Below are positions 11,726 to 20,402 of a DNA stretch of 40,383 nucleotides, one piece after another (positions within the stretch are counted from its first letter, which is position 1; each line of letters begins with the position of its first letter). The position numbers and the translations under genes are program-made. Source of the stretch: DATLGB01 sp038258425 (GTDB lineage: Bacteria > Actinomycetota > Thermoleophilia > Solirubrobacterales > Solirubrobacteraceae); contig JBBSPV010000036.1 in assembly GCA_038258425.1 (NCBI GenBank), positions 1 to 40,383 on the forward strand. The letters are read 5' to 3'. The notes under the pieces are model-generated. The model worked only from the letters and a program-made list of their open reading frames with translations, was not told where the DNA came from and made no database searches.

Positions 11726-12748
11726 ATGTCGCTCGACACCGCCGGCGTGACCGCCGTGGACTCGACGAACCAGGCCGCGGCGATCGCCGGCCTCCCCGAC
11801 CAGCTGCCCGACGCGCTCGCCCGTGTGGCCGCCGCCGACCTGCCGCGGTCGGCCTCCGCCGGGCTCGTGGTGGCCGGGATGGGCGGTTCGGCGGTCGGCG
11901 CCGCCCTGGCCAGGGCGGTGATCGGCCCGCGCGAGCGGCGCCCGATGGTGCAGGCGCGCGACTACACGCTGCCGCCCTGGGTCGACGAGGACTGGACCGT
12001 GCTGCTGTCGAGCTACTCCGGCTCGACGGAGGAGACCCTGTCCTGCTGGGACGCCGCCGCTGCCGCCGGCGCCCGCCGCGTCGTCGCCTGCACCGGCGGG
12101 TCGCTCGCCGAGCGGGCCGCCGCGGAGGGCGTCCCCACCGTGCGGCTGCCGACGGGCTTTCAGCCGCGCGCGGCCGTCGGCTACGCGACGGTGGTCGCCC
12201 TCGGCGTCGCGGCGGCGTGCGGGGTGGCGCCCGACACGCGGGCCGAGGTCGAGGCCGCGGTGCCGCTGTTGCGAGCGCTGGCGCAGGCGTGGGGCCCGGA
12301 CGGCGCCGGCGACAGCGCGGCCAAGGCCCTCGCGGCGGCGATCGGCGAGCGTACCCCGGTGATCTGCGGCGCGGGGCTGACCGCCCCGGTGGCCGGGCGC
12401 TGGAAGGCCCAGGTCAACGAGAACGCCAACCGCCACGCCTTCGCGAGCGAGCTGCCCGAGCTCGACCACAACGAGATCGAGGCCTGGACGCGGGACGCGG
12501 GCCACGTACCGGTCTTCCTCATGGATCCGGCCGACACCCATCCGCGGGTCCTGCGCCGGTTCGAGCTCACCGCGGAGATCGTCGGCGGGGCGCTCACGGC
12601 GGAGCCGCTCGGCGACACCCGGGCCGAGCGGGTGCTCTCGCTCGTCCTGCTGGGAGACCTCGTGTCGCTCTACCTCGCGGTCGCCGGGGGTGCCGATCCG
12701 GTCGACATCCCGTCGATCGGCCGGCTCAAGGCCGCCCTGGCGGGCTGA
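11726..12748 (+). CDS. Bifunctional phosphoglucose/phosphomannose isomerase
   Basis: A 340-residue SIS-domain isomerase that interconverts fructose-6-phosphate with glucose-6-phosphate and mannose-6-phosphate. The first SIS domain has VVAGMGGSAVGA and SSYSGSTEETLS for phosphosugar binding. The second carries the family-specific ELPELDHNEIEAW segment with the catalytic Glu and His. The length and C-terminal domain fit the PGI/PMI family rather than classical Pgi. It starts two bases after the pyrophosphorylase stop, so the genes are translationally linked. It would supply mannose-6-phosphate. The mutase needed to reach mannose-1-phosphate is not in this window. Confidence 0.92.
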   Translation: MSLDTAGVTAVDSTNQAAAIAGLPDQLPDALARVAAADLPRSASAGLVVAGMGGSAVGAALARAVIGPRERRPMVQARDYTLPPWVDEDWTVLLSSYSGSTEETLSCWDAAAAAGARRVVACTGGSLAERAAAEGVPTVRLPTGFQPRAAVGYATVVALGVAAACGVAPDTRAEVEAAVPLLRALAQAWGPDGAGDSAAKALAAAIGERTPVICGAGLTAPVAGRWKAQVNENANRHAFASELPELDHNEIEAWTRDAGHVPVFLMDPADTHPRVLRRFELTAEIVGGALTAEPLGDTRAERVLSLVLLGDLVSLYLAVAGGADPVDIPSIGRLKAALAG

Positions 12749-12771
12749 CGGCCCGCCGAACCGCCGGACCC

Positions 12772-13803
12772 ATGCGGACCGCCGTCGTCTCGGACCTGCA
12801 CCTCGGCACGCGCCTGCGGATCGATCGCCTGCGCGAGCCGGAGGCGCAGGCGCGCTTCCTCGAGCTCATCGAGGACGCCGACCAGCTCGTGCTGCTCGGC
12901 GACACGCTCGAGCTGCGCGACCGCCCCGCGCGGCAGACGCTCGAGCAGGCCGGGCCGTTCCTGGACGCCGTCGGCCGGGTCATGCGCGAGGGCCGTGTGG
13001 TCCTGGTCCCGGGCAACCACGACCACCGGCTCGCGCGTGAGAGCTTCCCCGACAGGCTGACGGCGGGCTTCGGGCCGGTGCAGGTGCGCCGGCCGGGCGG
13101 CCCGCTGGCGCGCGCCCTGGCCGAGCGGCTCGGCGCCGAGACGGTACTCGCCTACCCCGGCTTTCAGCCGGCGCCGGGCACGTGGCTCACCCACGGCCAC
13201 TACGTCGACGCGCACAGCGCCGCCCAGACCCTCGAGACCGTACTGGCGGCGGCGCAGCTCGAGCTGCGACCGTCGCTGCGCCGGTCGGGTCCGCGCGCGG
13301 CGCGCGACTACGAGCGCGTGCTGCAGCCGTCCTACCGGCTGTTCGAGGGGATCGCTGAGTTCCCGCGGCTGCAGCGGGCGGCGGACCTCGGCAAGCGGCT
13401 CGTGCGGCGCGCGGAGGTGCGGACGGGCGGGCGCCGGTCCGACGACCCGGCCGGGGTCGACGCCCCGGTGACGCCCGAGCCCCACGGTCGCCGCCTGACG
13501 ACCGCCCCGGGCGAGCTGCGCCGGCCGGGCGTGCTGCCCATGGCCGAGGTCGTCCGCCGCCTCGGAGTGGGGGCCGGCACGGTCCTCTTCGGCCACACGC
13601 ACCGGATCGGGCCCGTGGGCGGCGACGACCCCGCCGTCTGGCACACCGCCGGGGGCGTCGCCCTGTGGAACACCGGCAGCTGGGTCGGCGAGGCGGCGTT
13701 CGCCCGGCGCGATGGGGTCTGGGACGCCTACCGGCCCGGCGTGGTCACCGTGCTCGACGCCGGGGGCGCCGTCGAAGGGCAGCGCCGCGCCGAGCTGCAC
13801 TGA
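12772..13803 (+). CDS. Calcineurin-like metallophosphoesterase
   Basis: A 343-residue metal-dependent phosphoesterase. All five family motifs are visible: SDLHLG, LLGDTLELRD, PGNHDHR, LTHGHYVD and FGHTHRIG. The order and the HGHY block resemble UDP-diacylglucosamine hydrolase-like enzymes, but the substrate is unknown. A long arginine-rich insert of about 100 residues separates the fourth and fifth motifs. It follows the isomerase by 23 bases and ends the transcription unit, which is closed by the terminator at 13837. No signal peptide is seen, so it is probably cytosolic. Confidence 0.85.
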   Translation: MRTAVVSDLHLGTRLRIDRLREPEAQARFLELIEDADQLVLLGDTLELRDRPARQTLEQAGPFLDAVGRVMREGRVVLVPGNHDHRLARESFPDRLTAGFGPVQVRRPGGPLARALAERLGAETVLAYPGFQPAPGTWLTHGHYVDAHSAAQTLETVLAAAQLELRPSLRRSGPRAARDYERVLQPSYRLFEGIAEFPRLQRAADLGKRLVRRAEVRTGGRRSDDPAGVDAPVTPEPHGRRLTTAPGELRRPGVLPMAEVVRRLGVGAGTVLFGHTHRIGPVGGDDPAVWHTAGGVALWNTGSWVGEAAFARRDGVWDAYRPGVVTVLDAGGAVEGQRRAELH

Positions 13804-13836
13804 TCCAGGACGGCGCCCTACGCGAATGTCCAGATG

Positions 13837-13876
13837 TCGGATGTCTGTTGGACAGATGTCCGATCTTTTCTTTTTC
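13837..13876 (+). terminator. Intrinsic terminator with U-rich tract
   Basis: The transcript can form a 12-bp stem: 13837-13848 pairs with 13852-13863 around a 3-base loop, with two G-U wobbles in the middle. It is followed by tcttttcttttt. This is the only classical hairpin-plus-T-tract terminator seen in the window, and it separates the sugar-nucleotide genes from the glycosyltransferase operon. At DNA level the same sequence is an imperfect 27-bp dyad. Confidence 0.85.
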
Positions 13877-13983
13877 TACTTCAGCGACGCAAGAAGGTCG
13901 ACTTTCTGGCGTTACCTAGTTGTGACCGAGCCCAGACATCCGGCTCGGACGTCCCCGAAACACCAGCCACGAGGAAGCCGACG

Positions 13984-16242
13984 ATGAGTTCGGACCTGGA
14001 GTTCCTGAGTCACGACGAGATCGAAGCGCACGCGCCGGCCCTGCGGGCCGACCAGCTGTTCCTGTCGATCGTGGTCCCCACGCGTAACGAGGCGGACAAC
14101 ATCGAGCCGTTGCTGGGGCGCCTGCGCGCCAGCCTGCCGGCCAGGACCTTCGAGGTCATCTTCGTCGACGACTCCGACGACGGCACGGACCTGATCATCC
14201 GCAAGCTCGGCGCACAGGTCGTCGACGCCCAGATCGCGCTGGTGCACCGGGACGGCGCCGAGCGCGTCGGCGGGCTCGGCGGCGCCGTGGCCGAGGGCCT
14301 GCGCGTCGCCCGGGCGCCCTGGGTCTGCGTCATGGACGCCGACCTCCAGCACCCGCCCGAGGCGGTCGCCAACCTCGTGGCGCGCGCCAAGGAGGACGAC
14401 GTCGACATCGTCGTCGGCAGCCGCTTCTGCGCGGACCAGGCCACCGGGCTCGAGGTCTTCGGCCCCGTGCGGACGGCGCTGTCGAAGGTCTCGGCCGCCG
14501 CGGCCTCCCTGCTCTTCCCGCGCCACCTGCGCAAGGTCACCGACCCGATGAGCGGCTTCTTCATGGTCCGCCGTAAGGCCGTCGACGTGGGCGCGCTGCG
14601 GCCGCAGGGCTTCAAGATCCTGCTCGAGATCCTCGTGCGCCACCCGAAGCTGCGCCCCACCGAGGTGCCGTTCGAGTTCGCCGAGCGCCTCAACGGCCAG
14701 ACCAAGGCCTCACCGCGCGAGGCACTGCGCTACCTGCGCCAGGTCCTGAACCTCCGCTTCTCGGGGGGGCCGGCGCGCTTCGGCCGCTTCGGCCTCGTGG
14801 GGATCAGCGGGCTGGCGGTCAACACGCTCGTGCTCGCGCTGTTCTCCGACGTGGCGGGCGTCTGGTACCTCGCGAGCGCGGTCCTCGCCACCCAGGTCTC
14901 GACGCTGTGGAACTTCGCGCTGACGGAGAAGTGGGTGTTCCGCGGGGGCACGCCGCGGCTCGGCCTCGCCGGCCGTCTCACGGCGTTCTTCGCGATGAAC
15001 AACGTCGCCCTGCTGCTGCGCGTGCCGCTGCTGTGGGTGCTCGTGAGCGGCATCGGCGCCAACCACCTGGTCGCCAACGTCTTCTCGCTGCTTGTCCTGT
15101 CGGTGCTGCGCTTCGGCCTGTCCGACTCCTGGATCTGGTCCCCTCGGACGGAGGAACGCTTGTTCAACTACGACATCCACGGCATCGTCACGATCGCCTC
15201 GGAGGGGCGGCTGCCCGAGCTCGCCCGCTTCCGGGTCGACGCGCCGATCGCCGACCCGACGATCACCGTGCGCCTCGGGCGCCTAGCCGAGCGCGGCGTC
15301 GCCGCGCAGGAGCTCGACGGCCTCACCCAGCTGCACTACGTCGAGAAGTTCGGCAATCTCGGCTTCGGGGCGCGCTTCGAGCTCGGCGAGCGCTCGGACA
15401 TCACGGCGACGCCCGTGCTGCGCTGGTCGCCGCACGTGCTCTACACGAACATCGTCGAGCCGGTGCTGCGCTGGACGTTCGTGCAGAAGGGCTATGCCCT
15501 GGTGCACGCGGCCTGCCTGTCGGAGGGCGAGAACGCCTTCCTGATCACCGCGCGCACCGACACGGGCAAGACCACGACGGCGCTCAAGACGCTCGACCAG
15601 CTGCCGTTCTCGTTCCTCTCGGACGACCTGACGCTCGTCACGCCCGACGGCCGCGCGCTGACCTACCCCAAGCCGCTGACCATCTCGCGCCACACGGTGA
15701 GCGCGGTCAACACGCCGCAGCTCACCCGGACCGAGCGGCTCAAGCTCATCGTCCAGAGCCGCCTGCACTCCAAGTCCGGCCGGCTCTTCGGGCTGATCAT
15801 CGCCAAGACAGGGCTGCCGGCCGCGACGATGAACGCCTACGTCCAGGCTCTCGTGCCGCCGCCGAAGTTCCAGGTCGACTACCTCGTGCCGCACGCCCCG
15901 GTGATCCCCGAGGCCAACCTGCGCGGCATGGCGATCATCCAGCGCGACGGCGACGAGGGCTACGAGGTGCTCGAGCACGAGGAGGCGCTCACCATCCTGC
16001 TCGAGAACTGCGAGGACGCCTACGGGTTCCCGCCGTACCCCGTGATCAAGCACTGGCTGCACTCCCGCAACGGCCTGGACCTCGCCACGAAGGAGCGCGA
16101 GATCATCACGCAGGCGCTGTCCGGGGCCAGCACGCAGCTGCTGCGCAGCCCCGACCGCAACTGGCACCGGATGTTCCCGGAGATGGTGCGTCGGTCCGTC
16201 GACGCGTCCGACTCCACGCAGGTCCGAGAGATCGCGGCCTAG
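13984..16242 (+). CDS. GT2 polyprenyl-phosphate glycosyltransferase / GtrA / HprK-like fusion
   Basis: A 752-residue protein with three parts. Residues 25-245 are a DPM1-like GT2 glycosyltransferase (VPTRNEADNI, VDDSDDGTD, the DAD motif at 118-120 followed by LQHPP), which transfers a sugar from a nucleotide to polyprenyl phosphate. Residues 262-385 are a GtrA-like four-helix membrane domain. Residues 395-752 hold an unexpected cytosolic domain with a P-loop (ITARTDTGKTTTA, lysine 529) preceded by LVHAACLS and followed by SDDLTLV. This arrangement matches HPr-kinase-like proteins. The ATG at 13984 has GAGGAAG at 13971; the upstream in-frame ATG lies before the terminator and is rejected. No frameshift separates the domains, so the fusion looks genuine. 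Confidence 0.85.
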   Translation: MSSDLEFLSHDEIEAHAPALRADQLFLSIVVPTRNEADNIEPLLGRLRASLPARTFEVIFVDDSDDGTDLIIRKLGAQVVDAQIALVHRDGAERVGGLGGAVAEGLRVARAPWVCVMDADLQHPPEAVANLVARAKEDDVDIVVGSRFCADQATGLEVFGPVRTALSKVSAAAASLLFPRHLRKVTDPMSGFFMVRRKAVDVGALRPQGFKILLEILVRHPKLRPTEVPFEFAERLNGQTKASPREALRYLRQVLNLRFSGGPARFGRFGLVGISGLAVNTLVLALFSDVAGVWYLASAVLATQVSTLWNFALTEKWVFRGGTPRLGLAGRLTAFFAMNNVALLLRVPLLWVLVSGIGANHLVANVFSLLVLSVLRFGLSDSWIWSPRTEERLFNYDIHGIVTIASEGRLPELARFRVDAPIADPTITVRLGRLAERGVAAQELDGLTQLHYVEKFGNLGFGARFELGERSDITATPVLRWSPHVLYTNIVEPVLRWTFVQKGYALVHAACLSEGENAFLITARTDTGKTTTALKTLDQLPFSFLSDDLTLVTPDGRALTYPKPLTISRHTVSAVNTPQLTRTERLKLIVQSRLHSKSGRLFGLIIAKTGLPAATMNAYVQALVPPPKFQVDYLVPHAPVIPEANLRGMAIIQRDGDEGYEVLEHEEALTILLENCEDAYGFPPYPVIKHWLHSRNGLDLATKEREIITQALSGASTQLLRSPDRNWHRMFPEMVRRSVDASDSTQVREIAA

Positions 16243-16255
16243 GGCCCGAGCTGGG

Positions 16256-17953
16256 ATGGCCGTCGATCGAGGCGCAGACGCGCCGGCCATCGAGGCCGGG
16301 CTCGATCGACGGCGTCCCCTCCGGGATCTCGTGCGGTCGTTGAGGGGCGGCCGCGCGGCGGCCGTCAGCGCGCCCCAGCGCGCGGTCGCCCGGTTGAGCG
16401 CCGTGGGGGCGGGGACCGCACGGTCACCCGGCCGGGACGTGCGCTCCAGGCGCAGCCGGCTCATCCTGCTCGGCATCCTCGCCGTCGGCGCGCTGCTGCG
16501 GGTGTGGCAGATCAACGCGGTCGGGCTGAACTCCGACGAGGCGGTGTACTCCGGCCAGGGCGCGAGCATCGCCGGCACGCCGGAGCTCGAGCCGTACTTC
16601 CCGATGTTCCGGGCGCACCCGCTGGTCTTCCAGACGCTCGTCTCCTTCGGCTACCAGCTGCACCTCTCCCCGGTCTTCGGGCGGTTCGTGGCCGCCGCGC
16701 TCGGCGTGGTCACCATCTGGCTCGTCTACGCCACGGGCAAGCTCCTCTACGGCCGCCGGGCCGGCCTGATCGCCGCGGCGATCGTCGCGCTCATGCCGTA
16801 CCACGTGATCGTCACGCGGCAGATCCTGCTCGACGGGCCGATGGTGCTCTGGACCACCGCGACGCTCTACATGGTCGCCCGCTGGGCGCTCACGGAGCGG
16901 CTGCGCTGGCTGCTGGCCGCCGCCGCGACCTTCGCCCTCACCGTGCTGACGAAGGAGACGAGCGTCATCCTCTTCGGAGCGATGTTCGCCTTCGTCGCGC
17001 TGACGCCGGCGCTGCGCGTGACCCTGTGGCAGCTCGTGGTCGGCGGTGCGCTGTTCGTCGTCCTCGTCTCCGCCTACCCGCTGTCGCTGAGCCTCGCCGG
17101 TGCGACGCGCACGGGCGGCAACTTCGTCGCCTGGCAGCTCTTCCGCCGGCCCAACCACGAGTGGACGTTCTACCCCGCGACGGTCCCGGTGGCGATCGGA
17201 CTGCTCGTCTGCCTGGCCGCCGCCGGCGGCCTCTACCTGCTGCGCCGCGACCGCTCGTGGCGCGAGACGCTGCTGCTGTCCTGGATCGCGGTCCCGGCCG
17301 CCTTCTTCGAGCTGTTCCCGGTCAAGGGCTTCCAGTACCTGCTGCCCGCCGCTCCGGCGGTCGCGCTGCTGGCCGGCCGCGCCCTGGCCCACTGGGACGT
17401 GCGCGAGTTCCCGGGCCCCGGCAGCCTCGTGGCCCGCTATGTCCGGCTCGACCTGCTCAAGCCGGCCGTGGTCGCCGTGGTGCTGCTGTCCCTCGCGATC
17501 CCGAGCTGGAGGAAGATCCAGCCATCGACGGCCTCGACGTTCCTCGCCGGCTCCGGCGGCCTGCCCGGCGGGCGCGAGACGGGCCGCTGGATCGACCGCC
17601 ACATCCCGCGCGGGGCCAAGCTCATGACGGTCGGACCGTCCATGGCCAACGTCCTGCAGTTCTACGGGCACCGGAAGATGTACGGGCTGTCGGTGAGCAC
17701 GAACCCGCTGCACCGCAACCCGGTCTACGAGCCGCTGAAGAACCCGGACCGGCTGATCCGCGACAACGAGCTGCAGTACGTCGTCTGGGACGCGTTCTCC
17801 GCCGGCCGCGCCCCGTTCTTCGCCAGGCGGCTGCTGCGCTACGTCGAGCGCTACAACGGCAACGTCGCCTACTCGCAGACCGTCCGGGTCAAGGGCGCCA
17901 GCGGCCGCTGGGTGCGCCGGCCCGTCATCACGATCTACGCGGTGCGGCCGTGA
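16256..17953 (+). CDS. GT39/ArnT-like membrane glycosyltransferase
   Basis: A 565-residue integral membrane protein. An arginine-rich cytosolic leader of about 65 residues is followed by roughly ten to eleven helices. The first external loop carries VGLNSDEAVYSGQG, the Asp/Glu motif used by GT-C enzymes of the PMT/ArnT type that take sugar from a polyprenyl-phosphate donor. A soluble C-terminal domain follows the last helix. It starts 13 bases after the fusion gene, whose product should make such a donor, so the two probably work in sequence. The stop overlaps the next start (GTGA). The acceptor is unknown. Confidence 0.85.
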   Translation: MAVDRGADAPAIEAGLDRRRPLRDLVRSLRGGRAAAVSAPQRAVARLSAVGAGTARSPGRDVRSRRSRLILLGILAVGALLRVWQINAVGLNSDEAVYSGQGASIAGTPELEPYFPMFRAHPLVFQTLVSFGYQLHLSPVFGRFVAAALGVVTIWLVYATGKLLYGRRAGLIAAAIVALMPYHVIVTRQILLDGPMVLWTTATLYMVARWALTERLRWLLAAAATFALTVLTKETSVILFGAMFAFVALTPALRVTLWQLVVGGALFVVLVSAYPLSLSLAGATRTGGNFVAWQLFRRPNHEWTFYPATVPVAIGLLVCLAAAGGLYLLRRDRSWRETLLLSWIAVPAAFFELFPVKGFQYLLPAAPAVALLAGRALAHWDVREFPGPGSLVARYVRLDLLKPAVVAVVLLSLAIPSWRKIQPSTASTFLAGSGGLPGGRETGRWIDRHIPRGAKLMTVGPSMANVLQFYGHRKMYGLSVSTNPLHRNPVYEPLKNPDRLIRDNELQYVVWDAFSAGRAPFFARRLLRYVERYNGNVAYSQTVRVKGASGRWVRRPVITIYAVRP

Positions 17954-19362
17954 TCCGCGCCCGCCGGCTCACGCGCGGCGCCCTCCTCGTCGCCCTGGCG
18001 GCGCTCGCCGGCCCGTCCGCGGCGCTCGCCGCCCCGAACGCCGAGGCGACCCGCACGAAGACGCCGATCAAGCACTTCGTCACCCTGATGCAGGCCAACC
18101 ACTCCTTCGACAACTACTTCGGCACGCGCAAGGGCGTCGACGGCATCCCGCCGCGCACGTGCATGCCCGTCGATCCGCGCCGGCCGGGCGGCCGCTGCGT
18201 CAAGCCGTACCGGATCGCCGGGCGGGCCGTCGAGAACCTCGCCTTCAACGGCGACATCGCCGCGGCCCAGCTCGCCGGCGGCAAGCTCGACGGCTTCGTC
18301 TCCGCGCAGAGCCAGCGCGGGACGGGCGAGCCGAATCCGGAGCCGATGGGCTACTACGACGACCGCGATCTGCCGTTCTACTGGAACGTCGCCGACAACT
18401 TCGTGCTCTTCGACCGCTTCTTCTCGAGCTCGCCGCGCGGCAGCCTGACGAACCGCATGTTCTGGGTCACGGGTGGCCCCGGCAACCCCGCCGAGGACGC
18501 CGTTCCGCCTGGGGGGTTCGATCAGCAGCAGACGATCTTCGACCGGCTCGAGGCCAAGGGCGTGTCGTGGAAGTTCTACGTCCAGAACTACGACCCGACG
18601 ATCACGTTCCGCAGCCGGGACACCGGTGATCGGGGCACGCAGGTCGCGAGCGTCCCGCTGCTCAACTACGCCCGCTACGTCGACGACCCCAAGCTCGCCT
18701 CCCACATCGTCGACATGTCCGAGTACTACGACGACCTCCGGCGCGACCGGCTGCCGTCCGTGTCGTTCGTCGCCTCGGCCGGGTCCAGCGAGCACCCGCC
18801 GGGCAGCCTGCGCGCGGGGGAGACCTTCGTGCGCTCGATGATCAACGGCCTGATGGGCAGCCAGGCCTGGAAGTCGTCGGCCCTCATGTGGTCCTACGAC
18901 GACTCGGGTGGCTGGTACGACCACGTCAAGCCGCCGGAGGTCGACCAGTACGGCCTGGGCTTCCGCGTCCCGGCGATGCTCGTCAGCCCGTTCGCGCGCA
19001 AGGGCGTCGTGGACAGCGACCTGCTCGACGCCACGTCGCAGCTGCGGTTCGTGGAGGACAACTGGGGCGTCGAGCCGCTGGCCCCGCGTGACGCGCAGGC
19101 CAACAGCATCAGCGGCGCCTTCGACTTCGGCCAGCGGGCGCGGGCGCCGGTCTTCCTCGACCGCCAGCGTCACGTGGCGGCGCCGAAGCAGCCCAAGCGC
19201 AGCGTCGTCTACCTCGCCTACGGGGCCGCGCTCGCGATCACGGGGCTCGTCGTCCTGATCGCGCTCGGGTTCTCGCGCCGCGACCGTCTCCGCCGCGGCC
19301 GGGGGCGGCTGCACGGACCGTCGCGCCGGGTCGTGGCCGACGCCGGGGAGCGCACGCCATGA
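17950..19362 (+). CDS. Secreted phosphoesterase (phospholipase C / acid phosphatase family)
   Basis: A 470-residue exported protein. It has an N-terminal signal peptide (about residues 1-28), a PF04185-type phosphoesterase domain, and a C-terminal membrane helix (about 425-445) with a basic tail, so it is probably anchored outside the membrane. The nucleophile region SSPRGSLTNRMFW and the metal pair in SYDDSGGWYDHV are conserved. The first motif reads QANHSFDNYFG, whereas the family usually has QENRSFDHYFG; the metal-binding glutamate is therefore alanine (residue 49). The GTG start overlaps the upstream stop. Possible substrates are phospholipids or phosphorylated surface glycans. Confidence 0.85.
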   Translation: MIRARRLTRGALLVALAALAGPSAALAAPNAEATRTKTPIKHFVTLMQANHSFDNYFGTRKGVDGIPPRTCMPVDPRRPGGRCVKPYRIAGRAVENLAFNGDIAAAQLAGGKLDGFVSAQSQRGTGEPNPEPMGYYDDRDLPFYWNVADNFVLFDRFFSSSPRGSLTNRMFWVTGGPGNPAEDAVPPGGFDQQQTIFDRLEAKGVSWKFYVQNYDPTITFRSRDTGDRGTQVASVPLLNYARYVDDPKLASHIVDMSEYYDDLRRDRLPSVSFVASAGSSEHPPGSLRAGETFVRSMINGLMGSQAWKSSALMWSYDDSGGWYDHVKPPEVDQYGLGFRVPAMLVSPFARKGVVDSDLLDATSQLRFVEDNWGVEPLAPRDAQANSISGAFDFGQRARAPVFLDRQRHVAAPKQPKRSVVYLAYGAALAITGLVVLIALGFSRRDRLRRGRGRLHGPSRRVVADAGERTP

Positions 19363-20402
19363 GGCGCGGGCTCGCCGCGGCGCTGTGCGCCGCCCCGGCG
19401 CTCGCGGCGGCCGTCGCCGCCGCCCCGGCGCGCGCGGAGACGGTCGTCACCGTCCCGCCGGTCAAGGGCGTCGCGCTCCAGTCGGGCGCCAACCGGACGA
19501 CGACGAACGCCCGCGGCCGGGGACAGCTCGAGCTCGTCGGCGCCTTCGGCGGCGGCAACGTGACCGCCTCCGGCGTGCTGCGCGTCGCCAAGACGCGCAT
19601 CGGGCGCCACGGGGAGGCGCGCCTGAACCGGATCTACGTGCGCCACACCGGCCGCGCGGGCGCGAGCGTGCGCCGTCCGGTGGTGACCCTGTCGACGTTC
19701 TGGAAGGTCCGCTTCGCCTTCCAGGACCTCCAGGGGCGCGAGATCGACCCGGCCGCCATCGACTCCGTGACGATCAAGAGCTCCACCGGGATCGTCCGCA
19801 CGCTGAAGCCCGGCGCCACCGTCGAGCTGCAGGGGTCGCGCGTGGTGTCGCCCGGCGGCCGGCTGCAGTCCAAGCCGATCCGCTGGAGCCTGCAGAGCGT
19901 CAAGGCCGACGGCAGCAACGTCGTCAACGAGTCCGAGCAGCGCTTCCTGGCGCAGAAGCGGCCGGTCGTGCGGGCGCAGCTCCTCTACTACGCCGCCCGC
20001 TTCAAGGCCCACGACGCGCTCTTCGGCTTCGCGCTCGGCAAGAGCGTCGAGCTCACGCGGCCCGACGGCGAGGTCTCGAAGGTCCCCTTCGGCGCCGACA
20101 AGGAGGTCGCGATCGGGCCGGTGCCACGCGGGGAGTACAACGTGCGCGTCCGGGCCCCGGGGTACTCGCCGCCTCGCCCCATCGCCCTCTCGCGCGACCA
20201 GGTCGTCGATCTCCAGGTCATCTCCTGGCTGGACCTGATCGTCGTCTTCGGCACACTCGGCGTCTTCGCCCTCTTCCTGCTCACCGTGCGCCGGCCGAAG
20301 CTGCGCGCGCGGCTCGCGTGGCCGGTGCGGGCCCTGCGGGGGCGGCGGGTGCGCAGGGCGGGCGCCGCACCGAACGTGCCGGGTCGGGAGAACCCGTCGT
20401 GA
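19359..20402 (+). CDS. Secreted membrane-anchored protein of unknown function
   Basis: Not recognised. It has 347 residues: a signal peptide (1-26, ending ARAE), an extracytoplasmic region that looks beta-rich, one transmembrane helix at about 292-312 (LDLIVVFGTLGVFALFLLTV) and a short arginine-rich cytosolic tail. The segment before the helix (VPRGEYNVRVRAPGYSPPRP) resembles a carboxypeptidase-regulatory or PEGA-like beta sandwich. The ATG overlaps the upstream stop and its own stop overlaps the next start, so it is made together with the phosphoesterase and the GH99-like enzyme. All three share the plan of signal peptide, outer domain and C-terminal anchor. Confidence 0.75.
   Translation: MRRGLAAALCAAPALAAAVAAAPARAETVVTVPPVKGVALQSGANRTTTNARGRGQLELVGAFGGGNVTASGVLRVAKTRIGRHGEARLNRIYVRHTGRAGASVRRPVVTLSTFWKVRFAFQDLQGREIDPAAIDSVTIKSSTGIVRTLKPGATVELQGSRVVSPGGRLQSKPIRWSLQSVKADGSNVVNESEQRFLAQKRPVVRAQLLYYAARFKAHDALFGFALGKSVELTRPDGEVSKVPFGADKEVAIGPVPRGEYNVRVRAPGYSPPRPIALSRDQVVDLQVISWLDLIVVFGTLGVFALFLLTVRRPKLRARLAWPVRALRGRRVRRAGAAPNVPGRENPS

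Noticed and set aside
13834..13983. Upstream start for the GT2 fusion gene
   Set aside because: The ATG precedes the terminator hairpin, and the encoded leader has no family similarity; the ATG at 13984 has a good ribosome-binding site.
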